Shown piece after piece: positions 1 to 7,403 of a stretch of DNA of 64,000 nucleotides. The first letter of the stretch is position 1. Each line of letters starts with the position of its first letter. The notes beneath the pieces are model-generated. The model searched no databases. It saw nothing but the letters and a program-made list of their open reading frames with translations, and had not been told where the DNA came from. A program made the translations under genes and the position numbers. This stretch comes from JASLEW01 sp963732005 (lineage in GTDB: Bacteria > Acidobacteriota > Thermoanaerobaculia > Multivoradales > UBA5704): NCBI GenBank assembly GCA_963732005.1, contig CAVSXT010000005.1:744001-808000 (forward strand), in the 5' to 3' direction.

Positions 1-1
1 C

Positions 2-313
2 GGCGACCGGCTGTGCGACCGGGCGCTCGACATGTTCGTCGCCGCCTACGGCGCCGCTGCCGGCAACCTGGCATTGATCGGAACGGCGGTCGGCGGCGTC
101 TATATAGGTGGAGGGATCGCTCCCAAGATCCTACCCCGGCTGGCCGGCGGCCTTTTCGTCCGCGCCTTCCGGGACAAGGGGCGCTTCGCGGCCTACCTCG
201 AGAGCATCCCGATCCAGGTGGTGCTCAACGACCGCGCCGCCATGCTGGGAGCGGCGCGCTGCGCCGCGGCGATGGTGACGGCCGAGCCGGCGATGCCGGT
301 GCCCGTGCGGTAG
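2..313 (+). CDS. glk: glucokinase, C-terminal part (truncated by window edge)
   Basis: The reading frame is open from the first bases of the window and ends with TAG at 311-313, so only about the last 103 residues are visible. They match the C-terminal end of the bacterial glucokinase family (Glk, ROK-independent COG0837 type): a helix ending in AGNLAL, then GGVYIGGGIAPKI, which in this family closes the sugar/ATP cleft, then VRAFRDKGRF and a terminal DRAAMLGAA helix. The enzyme phosphorylates glucose with ATP in the cytoplasm to feed glycolysis. The N-terminal ATP-binding and catalytic Asp regions lie outside the window, so activity cannot be judged. Confidence 0.85.
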   Translation, partial: GDRLCDRALDMFVAAYGAAAGNLALIGTAVGGVYIGGGIAPKILPRLAGGLFVRAFRDKGRFAAYLESIPIQVVLNDRAAMLGAARCAAAMVTAEPAMPVPVR

Positions 314-577
314 GCCGCCGGTCCGTCCCGCCAGGACCAGGCGTCGCTGGCGCGACGGGGGCAGGGGGAAGTGTGGGAAGGCTGTGCCGTTTTGGCGGTC
401 GCGTCGGAGTGGCACGCCATTGGTGTGCGCGGGCCGCTCGCGGCGGCCGCCGTCCTGGGGCTTCTCCCTTGGCAGCAGACCTGCCGCCACCGCGGCTGGC
501 CCTGGCATCGCCAATGCATTAGCCGTGGCTCGGGACGGAGAATCACCTCCGATCGTTTTCTGATAAAGGAGCGCTCG

Positions 578-1003
578 ATGCGCAAGACGTTCATTCTCAC
601 CCTGGTGCTCTGTGTGTTCGCCGCCATCGCGTACGCGCAGACCGGCGCCACGACCGGCACGACCTCCACCACCACCACGACCGCGACCTCGACCGGCGGC
701 GGCGCCACCACGACCACCACCACCAAGCACAAGGCTGTCCACAAGCCGAGCGTCAAGGGCACCGTCGCCTCGGTCGATGCGACCGCCAAGAGCTTCGTGG
801 TCCACCCGGCGAAGGGTGCCGACGTCACCGTCAAGGTCAACGACAAGACCAAGTACATGCCCAAGGGCAAGACCTGGGACGACGTCAAGGCCGACGCGAA
901 GGTCACCGTCTCCTATCACAACGACGGCACCGACAACTGGGCGCTCTCGGTTCACTTCTGGACTGAGAAGGCCGCTCCCGCCGCCAAGACGACCGGCCGG
1001 TAA
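578..1003 (+). CDS. small secreted protein, DUF5666-like beta domain
   Basis: A 141-residue protein with a clear Sec signal peptide (MRKTFILTLVLCVFAAIAYA, cleavage after AYA). The start at 578 is preferred because AAAGGAG lies at 565-571, seven bases upstream; the same frame is open further 5' but without such a site. After the signal comes a Thr/Gly-rich low-complexity stretch (roughly residues 21-50), then a compact domain with GTVASVDATAKSF and a KVTVSY strand. This alternation resembles DUF5666/OB-like periplasmic domains (family resemblance, not proven). Stand-alone gene; a strong hairpin follows at 1037-1064. Role unknown. Confidence 0.7.
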   Translation: MRKTFILTLVLCVFAAIAYAQTGATTGTTSTTTTTATSTGGGATTTTTTKHKAVHKPSVKGTVASVDATAKSFVVHPAKGADVTVKVNDKTKYMPKGKTWDDVKADAKVTVSYHNDGTDNWALSVHFWTEKAAPAAKTTGR

Positions 1004-1012
1004 GCACCCCTT

Positions 1013-2272
1013 TCAAGCTTCAGCGTTCCTGACGGCGGGGAGGAGCGAGGAATCGCTCCTCCCCTTCGTGTATTCGGCGGCTCCCACCTGCGCGGCCAGA
1101 CGGGCGACGGCGGCTTCCAATGCCTGCCGGCGGCGGCGGGTTGGCTTGACGCCAGGTTCCCAGCTCACGGTGCGGATCTCCAGGCGGCCCTCGGCGCGGT
1201 GCAGCTTGGGATCGAGCCTTCCCACCAGGCGTTCTCCTTCGAGCAGCGGCATCACGTAGTAGCCGTGGCGGCGTTGCGCGGACGGCACGAACGCCTCGAA
1301 GCGGAAATCGAAGCGGAACAGGCGCAGCGTGCGCCGGCGATCGCGCAGGATCGGGTCGAAGGGGCAGAGCAGCCGGATCCTGGTGGTGGCGGCGGGCTCG
1401 AGCCGCGACCGGTCCTGCCAGTCGAGGACGGCGAATGCCGCACGCGGTGCCGAGCCGTCGGCGGCCTCGACTTGCACGGCGGCGATCTCGCCGCGAGCCG
1501 CGGCGGCCGCGCACCAGGCCCGCACGGCGGCGCCCGGGACCGCCTTCCAGAAGGCGGCGATCTCCTCCGGCGTCGCCGCCCCGAGCCGCTCGAGCGCCGT
1601 CCGGCACGCCCACTCCAGGTGCTGCTCGGGAGCGGGGCGGGGCGCGGCGAGGGCCTCCGGCGGCAGCACCCGCTCCGCCAGGTCGTAGAGCTTGTGGAAG
1701 CCACGCCTGCCGGCGACTGCCACCTCGCCGGTCCACCAGAGGTACTCGAGCGCCGCTTTCTGCGGCGACCATCCCCACCAGGAGGTCCCTGCCGGGCTGC
1801 GCCCCTGCTCCGCGGCAAGCTCGCGCGCCAGGAGCGGTCCGCCGCGCGCGAGCTGTGCGCGCACCCGCGCGATCACCGCCGCCGGCTTCTCGCCCATCCG
1901 CTCGCGCCACCAGCGCCGCCGCGGCAGCTCGCGGCGGTAGCGCTCGAAGCGGGCGTGCCAGTGCGGGAACCAGACCGTCGGGATGGCGGCGGCGTCGTGG
2001 GTCCAGTGCTCGAACAGCCGGCGCCGCCGCTCGAGCAGGCCATGGAACAGGGTGCTCCGGTAGGCGCGGAGGCGCGGCGCCAGGACCAGGTGGTGCGCCC
2101 GCTCGACGACGTTGATGGAGTCGATCTGGACGTAGCCGAGGCGCAGCACCAGCTCATGGACGCTCTCGGACGTCGCGCGCTCGGGGACCTGCAGCAGGCC
2201 CTGAGCGCCGAGCAGCAGGCGGCGCGCCTGGGCGGCGGACACCCGCGGGAGGTGGGAAGGCGCGCGGGCCAT
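1013..2272 (-). CDS. YcaQ/AlkX-type winged-helix DNA glycosylase (HTH_42)
   Basis: 419 residues, the usual length for the HTH_42 family (PF06224) that includes E. coli YcaQ and the azinomycin resistance glycosylase AlkZ, which remove bulky alkylated or crosslinked purines. The N-terminal winged-helix region contains YVQIDSINVVERAHH. Q49-I-D51 fits the QxD catalytic motif described for YcaQ-type members (AlkZ itself has QxQ). The central part has the family's FEHWTHDA and the C-terminal part GYYVMPLLEGERLVGRLDPK. The start ATG at 2272 is followed directly by the conserved N-terminus. The gene converges on the secreted-protein gene. Likely role: stand-alone repair of alkylated DNA. Confidence 0.85.
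   Translation of the reverse strand: MARAPSHLPRVSAAQARRLLLGAQGLLQVPERATSESVHELVLRLGYVQIDSINVVERAHHLVLAPRLRAYRSTLFHGLLERRRRLFEHWTHDAAAIPTVWFPHWHARFERYRRELPRRRWWRERMGEKPAAVIARVRAQLARGGPLLARELAAEQGRSPAGTSWWGWSPQKAALEYLWWTGEVAVAGRRGFHKLYDLAERVLPPEALAAPRPAPEQHLEWACRTALERLGAATPEEIAAFWKAVPGAAVRAWCAAAAARGEIAAVQVEAADGSAPRAAFAVLDWQDRSRLEPAATTRIRLLCPFDPILRDRRRTLRLFRFDFRFEAFVPSAQRRHGYYVMPLLEGERLVGRLDPKLHRAEGRLEIRTVSWEPGVKPTRRRRQALEAAVARLAAQVGAAEYTKGRSDSSLLPAVRNAEA
1037..1064 (+). terminator. 12-bp hairpin inside the 3' end of the opposing gene
   Basis: Perfect 12-bp stem (1037-1048 with 1053-1064) and GGAA loop, 34 bases after the stop of the secreted-protein gene. Only a weak T-rich stretch follows (TTCGTGTATT), so it may act as a terminator or a 3' stability element. 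It lies inside the last codons of the convergent YcaQ gene and is therefore also coding. Confidence 0.5.
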
Positions 2273-2373
2273 GCGGGTGCGAGCTTAGAACGAAAGTGCC
2301 TGTTGCCGAAGCGCTCGCGGCGCCGCAGCGCTCGCCCGCTCGCCATCGCCGGTCGCCCGGCCTGCGGGAGCTG

Positions 2374-4167
2374 CTAAGCGGCGACCTGGAAGCTGAGGCG
2401 GGGGTTCTTGCGGGCTCGTTGCAGGTAGGCCGCGATGTCGCGTACCAGGGAGGGTGTGACCAGGTCGTCCGCGGCCGCCTGGTGGAAGGCGACCAGCGCG
2501 GCGACTGCCTGCCGATGGATGTCCAGGCTCAGGAAGAAGGGCAGCGTGCCTTCGGCGAGGCCACGGATCTCGCTCCGCTTCCCCTGCTCGAGATAGATGT
2601 TGGCGAGGTCCAGCATCACCAGCGCCGCCTCGTAGCCGAGGCCGCCGGTCACGCATCGCTGCAGCAGGCTGCCGAGCCGCTGCTCGGCCTCCAGCCGCCG
2701 GCCAGCGCGGTTGGCGATGCGTCCTTCGAGCCATTCGAGGCGCAGCTCGATCCAGGCGTCCCCACCGCCGGCTTGCAGGCTCTGCCGGCAGCTCTCGAGC
2801 TGATGCTGGGCCTGCTCGCACTGCCCGCACTCGTTGAGCGACCAGGCCAGCTCGTGCCTCGCCGCCATCTCGAGCGGCGGCTCGATCTCCCGCTCGAGCA
2901 GCGCCAGGCCTTGCGGGATCAGCTCGACCGCCTGTTGCGGCCGGCCGGAGCCGCCAAGATAGATCCCCCGGCGGATGACCGCGCAGCCCTTGCGATGGAG
3001 GTCCTTGATGTCGTCGTAGATCTCGATGACGGTCTCGAGCAGGTCGGCAGCCTCCTCGAACCAGCCCTGGTCGCAGAGCAGCGACGCCTTGAGGTCGAGC
3101 AGCCGCGCCTCTTCGAGAGGATCGGCCGAGCCGTCCTCGGCGAGGGATTCAGCGAATGCCAGCGCCTGCTCCGCGCCGGCGAGGTCCGCGCCCAGGCGGC
3201 GGGCGTTGCCCAGGTAGGCCCAGGCTCGCGCCATCATGTCGTGCACCACCGCCGAGCCGTAGTAGCGGACGTCGAGATGGTCGGCCACCGCGATGCCGAG
3301 CCCAGCAAAATCGGCCGCGGCCACACTGTCGCAACTGCCGGCGTCGCAGCTCCGGTCGAGCAGCAGATCGCAAAGCGCCAGGGTCTGGAACCGGCGGCTG
3401 GCATGCACCAGGGCGCCACGCTCCGCCGCCGGCCGCTGCAGCAGCTCGCCGAGCAGCCGCGGCGCCGCGGCGCGCTCGGAGTCGATCATGGCGAGCCGCT
3501 GCTCGAGCTTGGCGAAGATGCGGTCGAAGGCGGCGATCTCGTTGACCTCGGTGGTTTCAGGAGTCTCAGGGGTTTCGGGAGCCCTGATGGTTCCGGCGGT
3601 TTCGGCGATCCCAGCGGTCCCGATGGTCCCGGCAATCCCAGCGGTCCCGATGGTCCCGGCGGTCCCGGTGGTTTCGGGCATCGCGCCGGCTCGAGGGGCG
3701 CCGGCGTCGGCGCCGGCCGGCGCGGCGGCGGCATTGGCCAGACCCCTGCGGTCCTGGACGTTGCCGGCGAGATCCAGCCTGGGACCAACCATGGGGCGCG
3801 GCAGCCAGGGGGCGGTGCCCGGACGCTCCGCGTGATGCCCCGGCAGGCCGGCGGGTCCGGTGGCCGGCCCACACGCGAGCGCCGCGCGCCGCGAGGGATC
3901 GAAGAGCGGCAGGGGCGTCCCGATCTTGGCCGGCGACGGCACGGCAGCCAGCGGCCGGCCGAGCTGCGTCGACGGCGAAGCGGTCGCCCCGGAGGTCACC
4001 GTCGCGGCAGGCAGCTCGGAAAGCCGCGGCAGCAGCGCATCCACGGTGCGCTGGCAGATCGCGCAGTTCGAGCGGAGATGTTCCAGGATCCAGCGCTCGG
4101 TTTCGGCCAGAACCTCGCCGCGGGCGAAACACTCCAAGGCGTCCCGGTCAGGATGGTACTCAACCAA
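2374..4167 (-). CDS. TPR-rich protein with N-terminal Cys/His motif
   Basis: 597 residues starting at a TTG codon at 4165-4167, which has GGGAGGG in its leader about eight bases upstream. The first 55 residues resemble a zinc-binding anti-sigma-type head (HLRSNCAIC, H-x4-C-x2-C, slightly different from the usual HxxxCxxC). Residues about 60-195 are a Pro/Ala/Gly-rich linker containing the repeats GTAGTIGTAG and PETPETPETTE. From about residue 210 the protein is helical with degenerate TPR-like units (DLKASLLCDQGWFEEAADLL and following). No signal peptide or membrane segment. Acidobacterial genomes carry many such single-copy TPR proteins near ECF sigma genes; none is adjacent here. Precise role unknown. 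Confidence 0.65.
   Translation of the reverse strand: MVEYHPDRDALECFARGEVLAETERWILEHLRSNCAICQRTVDALLPRLSELPAATVTSGATASPSTQLGRPLAAVPSPAKIGTPLPLFDPSRRAALACGPATGPAGLPGHHAERPGTAPWLPRPMVGPRLDLAGNVQDRRGLANAAAAPAGADAGAPRAGAMPETTGTAGTIGTAGIAGTIGTAGIAETAGTIRAPETPETPETTEVNEIAAFDRIFAKLEQRLAMIDSERAAAPRLLGELLQRPAAERGALVHASRRFQTLALCDLLLDRSCDAGSCDSVAAADFAGLGIAVADHLDVRYYGSAVVHDMMARAWAYLGNARRLGADLAGAEQALAFAESLAEDGSADPLEEARLLDLKASLLCDQGWFEEAADLLETVIEIYDDIKDLHRKGCAVIRRGIYLGGSGRPQQAVELIPQGLALLEREIEPPLEMAARHELAWSLNECGQCEQAQHQLESCRQSLQAGGGDAWIELRLEWLEGRIANRAGRRLEAEQRLGSLLQRCVTGGLGYEAALVMLDLANIYLEQGKRSEIRGLAEGTLPFFLSLDIHRQAVAALVAFHQAAADDLVTPSLVRDIAAYLQRARKNPRLSFQVAA
3553..3678. repeat. fourteen consecutive 9-bp tandem units
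   Basis: Fourteen units of exactly 9 bp fill this stretch, with consensus GGTYYCGGN. Two 27-bp super-units (3607-3633 and 3634-3660) differ by one base. The array is in frame and encodes the linker of the TPR protein on the minus strand. Read on the plus strand it would give collagen-like Gly-Pro-x, which is judged a by-product. Confidence 0.9.
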
Positions 4168-4210
4168 AGTACTGCCCTCCCTTCAGTGCTGCAAGCGAAA
4201 ACCGCCAAAT

Positions 4211-4267
4211 CCAGGAAGCCCCCCCAAGGCTTCCTGTCGGGGCCATCCCAGCCCCTCAAGAGTTATA
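4211..4267 (-). promoter_or_regulatory. leader with two hairpins and a -10-like box before the TPR gene
   Basis: On the minus strand TATAAC (4267-4262) is followed by two GC-rich hairpins: GGGGC stem (4239-4243 with 4251-4255) and a 9-bp stem CAGGAAGCC (4212-4220 with 4228-4236). No good -35 is visible 16-18 bp upstream. The hairpins would sit in the 5' untranslated leader of the TPR gene and may be attenuator or stability elements (inference). Confidence 0.35.
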
Positions 4268-4455
4268 GTTGCTTTAAGGGCAAAAAAAGTGACAGTGGCG
4301 CGGAAAAAACACCGAAATCGTTGCATCGAGATGTCGATCCGGTCTCGGCTGGCCATTCCGGAGGGGCCGAACACCCCCCGGAGGTGTGCCTTTTCGCCGC
4401 GCTGCGGCGAGGCCTGGCGCGGCGCGGCAAGCCGGAATCGGGAGACCCACCTGAA

Positions 4456-4635
4456 AAGGCGAAGGGGACCGGTTTCCCGGTCCCCTTGGAGTAGGGCGCG
4501 CGGCCCTGGGCCGCGGTCGCGTGGGAGGGTGGTGCCGCGGTGCGGGATATCCGCCTTGGGGTTCCCGTCCGAGGGCGGACGCTCCTCGGTGGAGCCCCGG
4601 TAGGGTGGGCCGCGGACGCTGAGCGCCGCGGCCCA
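4456..4635 (-). ncRNA. candidate structured small RNA, 6S-like
   Basis: A gene-free segment with strong secondary structure on the minus strand. A perfect 13-bp closing stem pairs 4626-4638 with 4504-4516. Inside it are a rod-like terminal stem (GGGG paired with CCCC, enclosing the hairpin GTCCG-CCCT-CGGAC) and, on the 3' side of the central region, a small hairpin GCGG-ATATC-CCGC. A -10 box TATAAC ends at 4642 and a perfect 11-bp terminator hairpin closes the transcript, giving a predicted length near 180 nt. A rod with a central bubble and a small 3'-side hairpin at this size is the architecture of 6S RNA (ssrS), which binds sigma70 RNA polymerase. Identity is inferred from shape only; the 5' and 3' ends are estimates. 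Confidence 0.45.
4462..4487 (-). terminator. perfect 11-bp hairpin followed by CTTTTC
   Basis: Stem 4462-4472 pairs with 4477-4487 around a 4-base loop (GAAA on the minus strand). The minus-strand sequence then reads CGCCTTTTCAGG, a short T-rich tail, so this fits a terminator for the candidate small RNA. Confidence 0.55.
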
Positions 4636-4641
4636 GGGGTA

Positions 4642-4647
4642 GTTATA
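4642..4647 (-). promoter_or_regulatory. -10 box TATAAC of the candidate small RNA
   Basis: TATAAC on the minus strand, placed so that transcription would start at about 4635, inside the 5' arm of the closing stem. A -35 hexamer at the expected distance is poor (TTCCAT at 4670-4665). Confidence 0.4.
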
Positions 4648-4846
4648 CACGAATGAGCACGTTTATGGAATAGCAATTTCACCAGAAGCGGTGGCTGGTG
4701 TCCCGCAACCGGCGCCGGCGAGGCGCGAACGCGGCGGGCGGGACGCCGGAGCCTGATACATTCCGGAGCGTGAGCCGCGGCGCGCGATCCAGCACCGAGC
4801 CGGCCCGGCCGGCGCCTGCCGCCGGTGGCCGGTACCGGAGCGTGCG

Positions 4847-7054
4847 GTGGTGAGCAGGCCGGCGGCCTCGGAGGCGCCCGTGCCGTCGCCCCGCGCGGCG
4901 AGGCTGCGCCGCTGGCGGGAGTGGGCGGGCTCGCTCGAGTTCGCGCTGGCCCGGCGGTTTGGCCTCGCGACCCGCGAAGAGCGCGTCTTCTTCGTGCTGA
5001 TCGGCGTGGTGGGCGTGATCGGCGGCCTGCTGGGAATGGCCACCGAGGCATTGATCCAGGCCGTGCAGGCGGTGCTCTGGGGCTCGCGCGGCGATCTGGG
5101 GGTGGCGGTGGCGCCGGCGGTGCCGCTGTGGGTGGCGATCGCCGCTCCCGCCGCCGGCGGCGTGCTGGTGGGCCTGATCATCTGGCTCGGGCGCAAGCCG
5201 GTCGGCGGCGAAGGCATGGCGATGCTGATCGAGGCGGTGGCCCTGTCCGGCGGCAAGATCCCGCGCGGCCCGGTGGCGATCGACGCGCTGGCCTCGATCG
5301 TCACCGTCGGCAGCGGCGGCTCGCTGGGCCGGGAAGGTCCGATGATCCGGCTGGGCGCGATGCTGTCGTCGTGGCTGGGACAGCGCCTGGGGCTGCCGCC
5401 GCACCGCCTCAAGATCCTGGTGGGCTGCGGCGCTGCAGCCGGCCTGGCCGCCACTTACAACATCCCGTTCGGCGGCGCGCTGTTCGCCATGGAGGTCATC
5501 CTGGGCAACTTCGCCCTCGAGATCTTCGGCCCGATCGTCGCCTCGTCGGTGATCGCGACGGTGATCGCCCGCTCGGTGGTCGGCAACGCGCCGCTCTACG
5601 AAGCGCACGGCTACACCCTCACCCAGGGCTGGGAGCTGGTGCCGTACGCCGGGCTGGGGATCGTCGGCGCCCTGGTGTCGCTGCTGTTCGTGTCGGTGGT
5701 GCGGAACGGGCGCCAGCTGTTCAAGCGCCTCACTTTCATCCCGCGGCCGCTGGGGCCGCTGGTCGGCATGCCGCTGCTCGGGTTGCTGGGCTTCTTCGTC
5801 CCGCTGGTCCTCGGGCGCGGCTATGGCACCATCAATCTGGCGCTCACCGAGAAGTTCCACGTGATGGCGCCGTTCTGGCTGCCGCACCGGTTCGGCGGCG
5901 AGCTCTTCATCCTGATGCTGCTCGGCCTGGCGCTGGCCAAGCTGCTGGCGACCACCCTGACCTCCGCCTGCGGCGGCTCGGGCGGGATGTTCACGCCGTC
6001 GCTGTGCTTCGGGGCGCTGATCGGCAGCGCCTACGGCTACTCGGCGCACCTGCTCTGGCCGCACCTCACCTCCGAGCACTACGGGGCTTACGCCGCGGTG
6101 GGCATGGCGGCGGTGATGGCGGGTACCAGCCACGCGCCGATCAGCGCCATCCTCATCCTCTTCGAGTTCACCCAGAACTACGACCTCATCCTGCCGGTGA
6201 TGCTGGCGGCGATCATCGCCAGCCTGCTCGCCAAGCGCCTGCGGCGCTATTCGATCTACACCGAGCCGCTGCGCGGCCGCGGCATCGAGCTGCCCTGGCG
6301 CATGGAGGAGGCGGTGCTGGCCGGTCTGAAAGCCGCGGACCTGGCGCGGCCGGATCCGGAGGTGCTGCATCCGGGCGACCACTACCGCAAGGTGGTCGAG
6401 ACCTTTCTGTCGGGCCGGCGGCAGCGGCTGTTCGTGATCGGCGAGGACCGGCGCCTGCTCGGCGCCATTTCGCTGCACGACATCAAGCACGTGCTCGAGC
6501 ACCCGGAGGCGCTGACCGCGGTGGTGGCGCACGACCTGATGGTGCCGGTGGGCACGGTGGTGACCAAGGACGAGCGCCTGCACCGGGCGACGCAGCTGTT
6601 TGCCCAGAGCGACTACGAGCGCCTGCCGGTGGTCGACGACGAGGGCCGGCTGCTCGGCGTGCTGGCCAAGCGCGACCTGATGGCGGTCTACGCGCAGGAG
6701 GTCCTGGGCAGGCCGGCGCTGCTCGCCACCTTCGTCTCGAGCCACGACTCGGGCACCAGCCGCCAGTACGTCGAGCTGCCGCCCGACTTCGCGCTGCGCA
6801 TGGTGCCGGTCCCCGAAGAGCTGGTGGGGCGCAGCCTCGCCGAGGCGCGGCTGCCGCAGACCCTCGGCGCACGCATCATCGAGATCAAGCGCCAGGGCCG
6901 CCACGGCGAGGAGCCGGTGATCCCCGACGCCGCCACCGTCTTGCAGAGCGGCGATCTGCTGGTCCTGATCGGCCCGACCGTCCAGGTCGAGCACCTGGCC
7001 GAAGGCGGGGCCGCCGTGCTCGACGAGGCCCTCGCTCACCGCCAGATCGATTAG
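4847..7054 (+). CDS. ClC-type chloride channel/transporter with CBS pair and TrkA-C domain
   Basis: 735 residues from a GTG start at 4847 (a second GTG follows at 4850). The ClC membrane core covers about residues 40-480. Selectivity-filter motifs are GGKIPRGPV, GREGPM with the gating glutamate at E163, and GGSGGMFTP. The residue after E216 in LFAMEVIL is V217, where E. coli ClC has the proton glutamate (E203); a valine is found there in channel-type members. The C-terminus has two CBS domains (about 500-625), which usually bind nucleotides, and a TrkA-C/RCK-C-like domain (about 645-715). It probably moves chloride or another anion across the inner membrane under cytoplasmic ligand control. 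Confidence 0.88.
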   Translation: MVSRPAASEAPVPSPRAARLRRWREWAGSLEFALARRFGLATREERVFFVLIGVVGVIGGLLGMATEALIQAVQAVLWGSRGDLGVAVAPAVPLWVAIAAPAAGGVLVGLIIWLGRKPVGGEGMAMLIEAVALSGGKIPRGPVAIDALASIVTVGSGGSLGREGPMIRLGAMLSSWLGQRLGLPPHRLKILVGCGAAAGLAATYNIPFGGALFAMEVILGNFALEIFGPIVASSVIATVIARSVVGNAPLYEAHGYTLTQGWELVPYAGLGIVGALVSLLFVSVVRNGRQLFKRLTFIPRPLGPLVGMPLLGLLGFFVPLVLGRGYGTINLALTEKFHVMAPFWLPHRFGGELFILMLLGLALAKLLATTLTSACGGSGGMFTPSLCFGALIGSAYGYSAHLLWPHLTSEHYGAYAAVGMAAVMAGTSHAPISAILILFEFTQNYDLILPVMLAAIIASLLAKRLRRYSIYTEPLRGRGIELPWRMEEAVLAGLKAADLARPDPEVLHPGDHYRKVVETFLSGRRQRLFVIGEDRRLLGAISLHDIKHVLEHPEALTAVVAHDLMVPVGTVVTKDERLHRATQLFAQSDYERLPVVDDEGRLLGVLAKRDLMAVYAQEVLGRPALLATFVSSHDSGTSRQYVELPPDFALRMVPVPEELVGRSLAEARLPQTLGARIIEIKRQGRHGEEPVIPDAATVLQSGDLLVLIGPTVQVEHLAEGGAAVLDEALAHRQID

Positions 7055-7079
7055 CGGCCGAGGGCGTGAAAGCAGAGGC

Positions 7080-7403
7080 ATGACGGAAGAGGACAGGGAG
7101 GGGGGCGGAGACGGTGGCGGCAACGGCGGCGGCGCCGACACGGCAGGTCCGCAGGCGGTATCGACGGCCGACGGCGGCGCCACGGAGGCGTCCGAGCGCC
7201 GGCGCCTGCTGGCCCGCCTCGCCACCCCGCCCGGCCTGTGCGCCGCCTGCACCCACCTGCGGCTGCTGGCCTCGCCACGCAGTGTCTTCGTGCGCTGCGG
7301 CCTGGCGGCGACCGACCCGGCCTTCCCGCGCTACCCGGCGCTGCCGGTAAGCCGGTGCGCCGGATACCGGCCCGTAGCCGGGTTGGGTATCATCGGCCGG
7401 TGA
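7080..7403 (+). CDS. small Cys-containing conserved hypothetical protein
   Basis: 107 residues. The first 40 are a Gly/Ala/Asp-rich low-complexity tail. The C-terminal half holds LCAACTHLRLL, SVFVRCGL and LPVSRCAGY: four cysteines spaced as in a small metal-binding or redox fold, followed by a DPAFPRYP signature. The stop overlaps the GTG start of ctaA (GTGA), so the two are probably translationally coupled. The spacing suggests a metal-binding accessory factor, perhaps for heme A synthesis (inference from context). No family name is assigned. Confidence 0.6.
   Translation: MTEEDREGGGDGGGNGGGADTAGPQAVSTADGGATEASERRRLLARLATPPGLCAACTHLRLLASPRSVFVRCGLAATDPAFPRYPALPVSRCAGYRPVAGLGIIGR

Noticed and set aside
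3553..3678. Collagen-like Gly-Pro-x protein on the plus strand
   Set aside because: The plus-strand frame is a by-product of the GC-rich 9-bp repeats; the minus-strand TPR frame has coding character, start site and leader.
3553..3678. CRISPR array
   Set aside because: Units are 9 bp, contiguous and without spacers, and lie inside a gene.
4671..4676. TTGCTA as the -35 box of the small RNA promoter
   Set aside because: It lies 23 bp from the -10 box, outside the usual 16-18 bp range.
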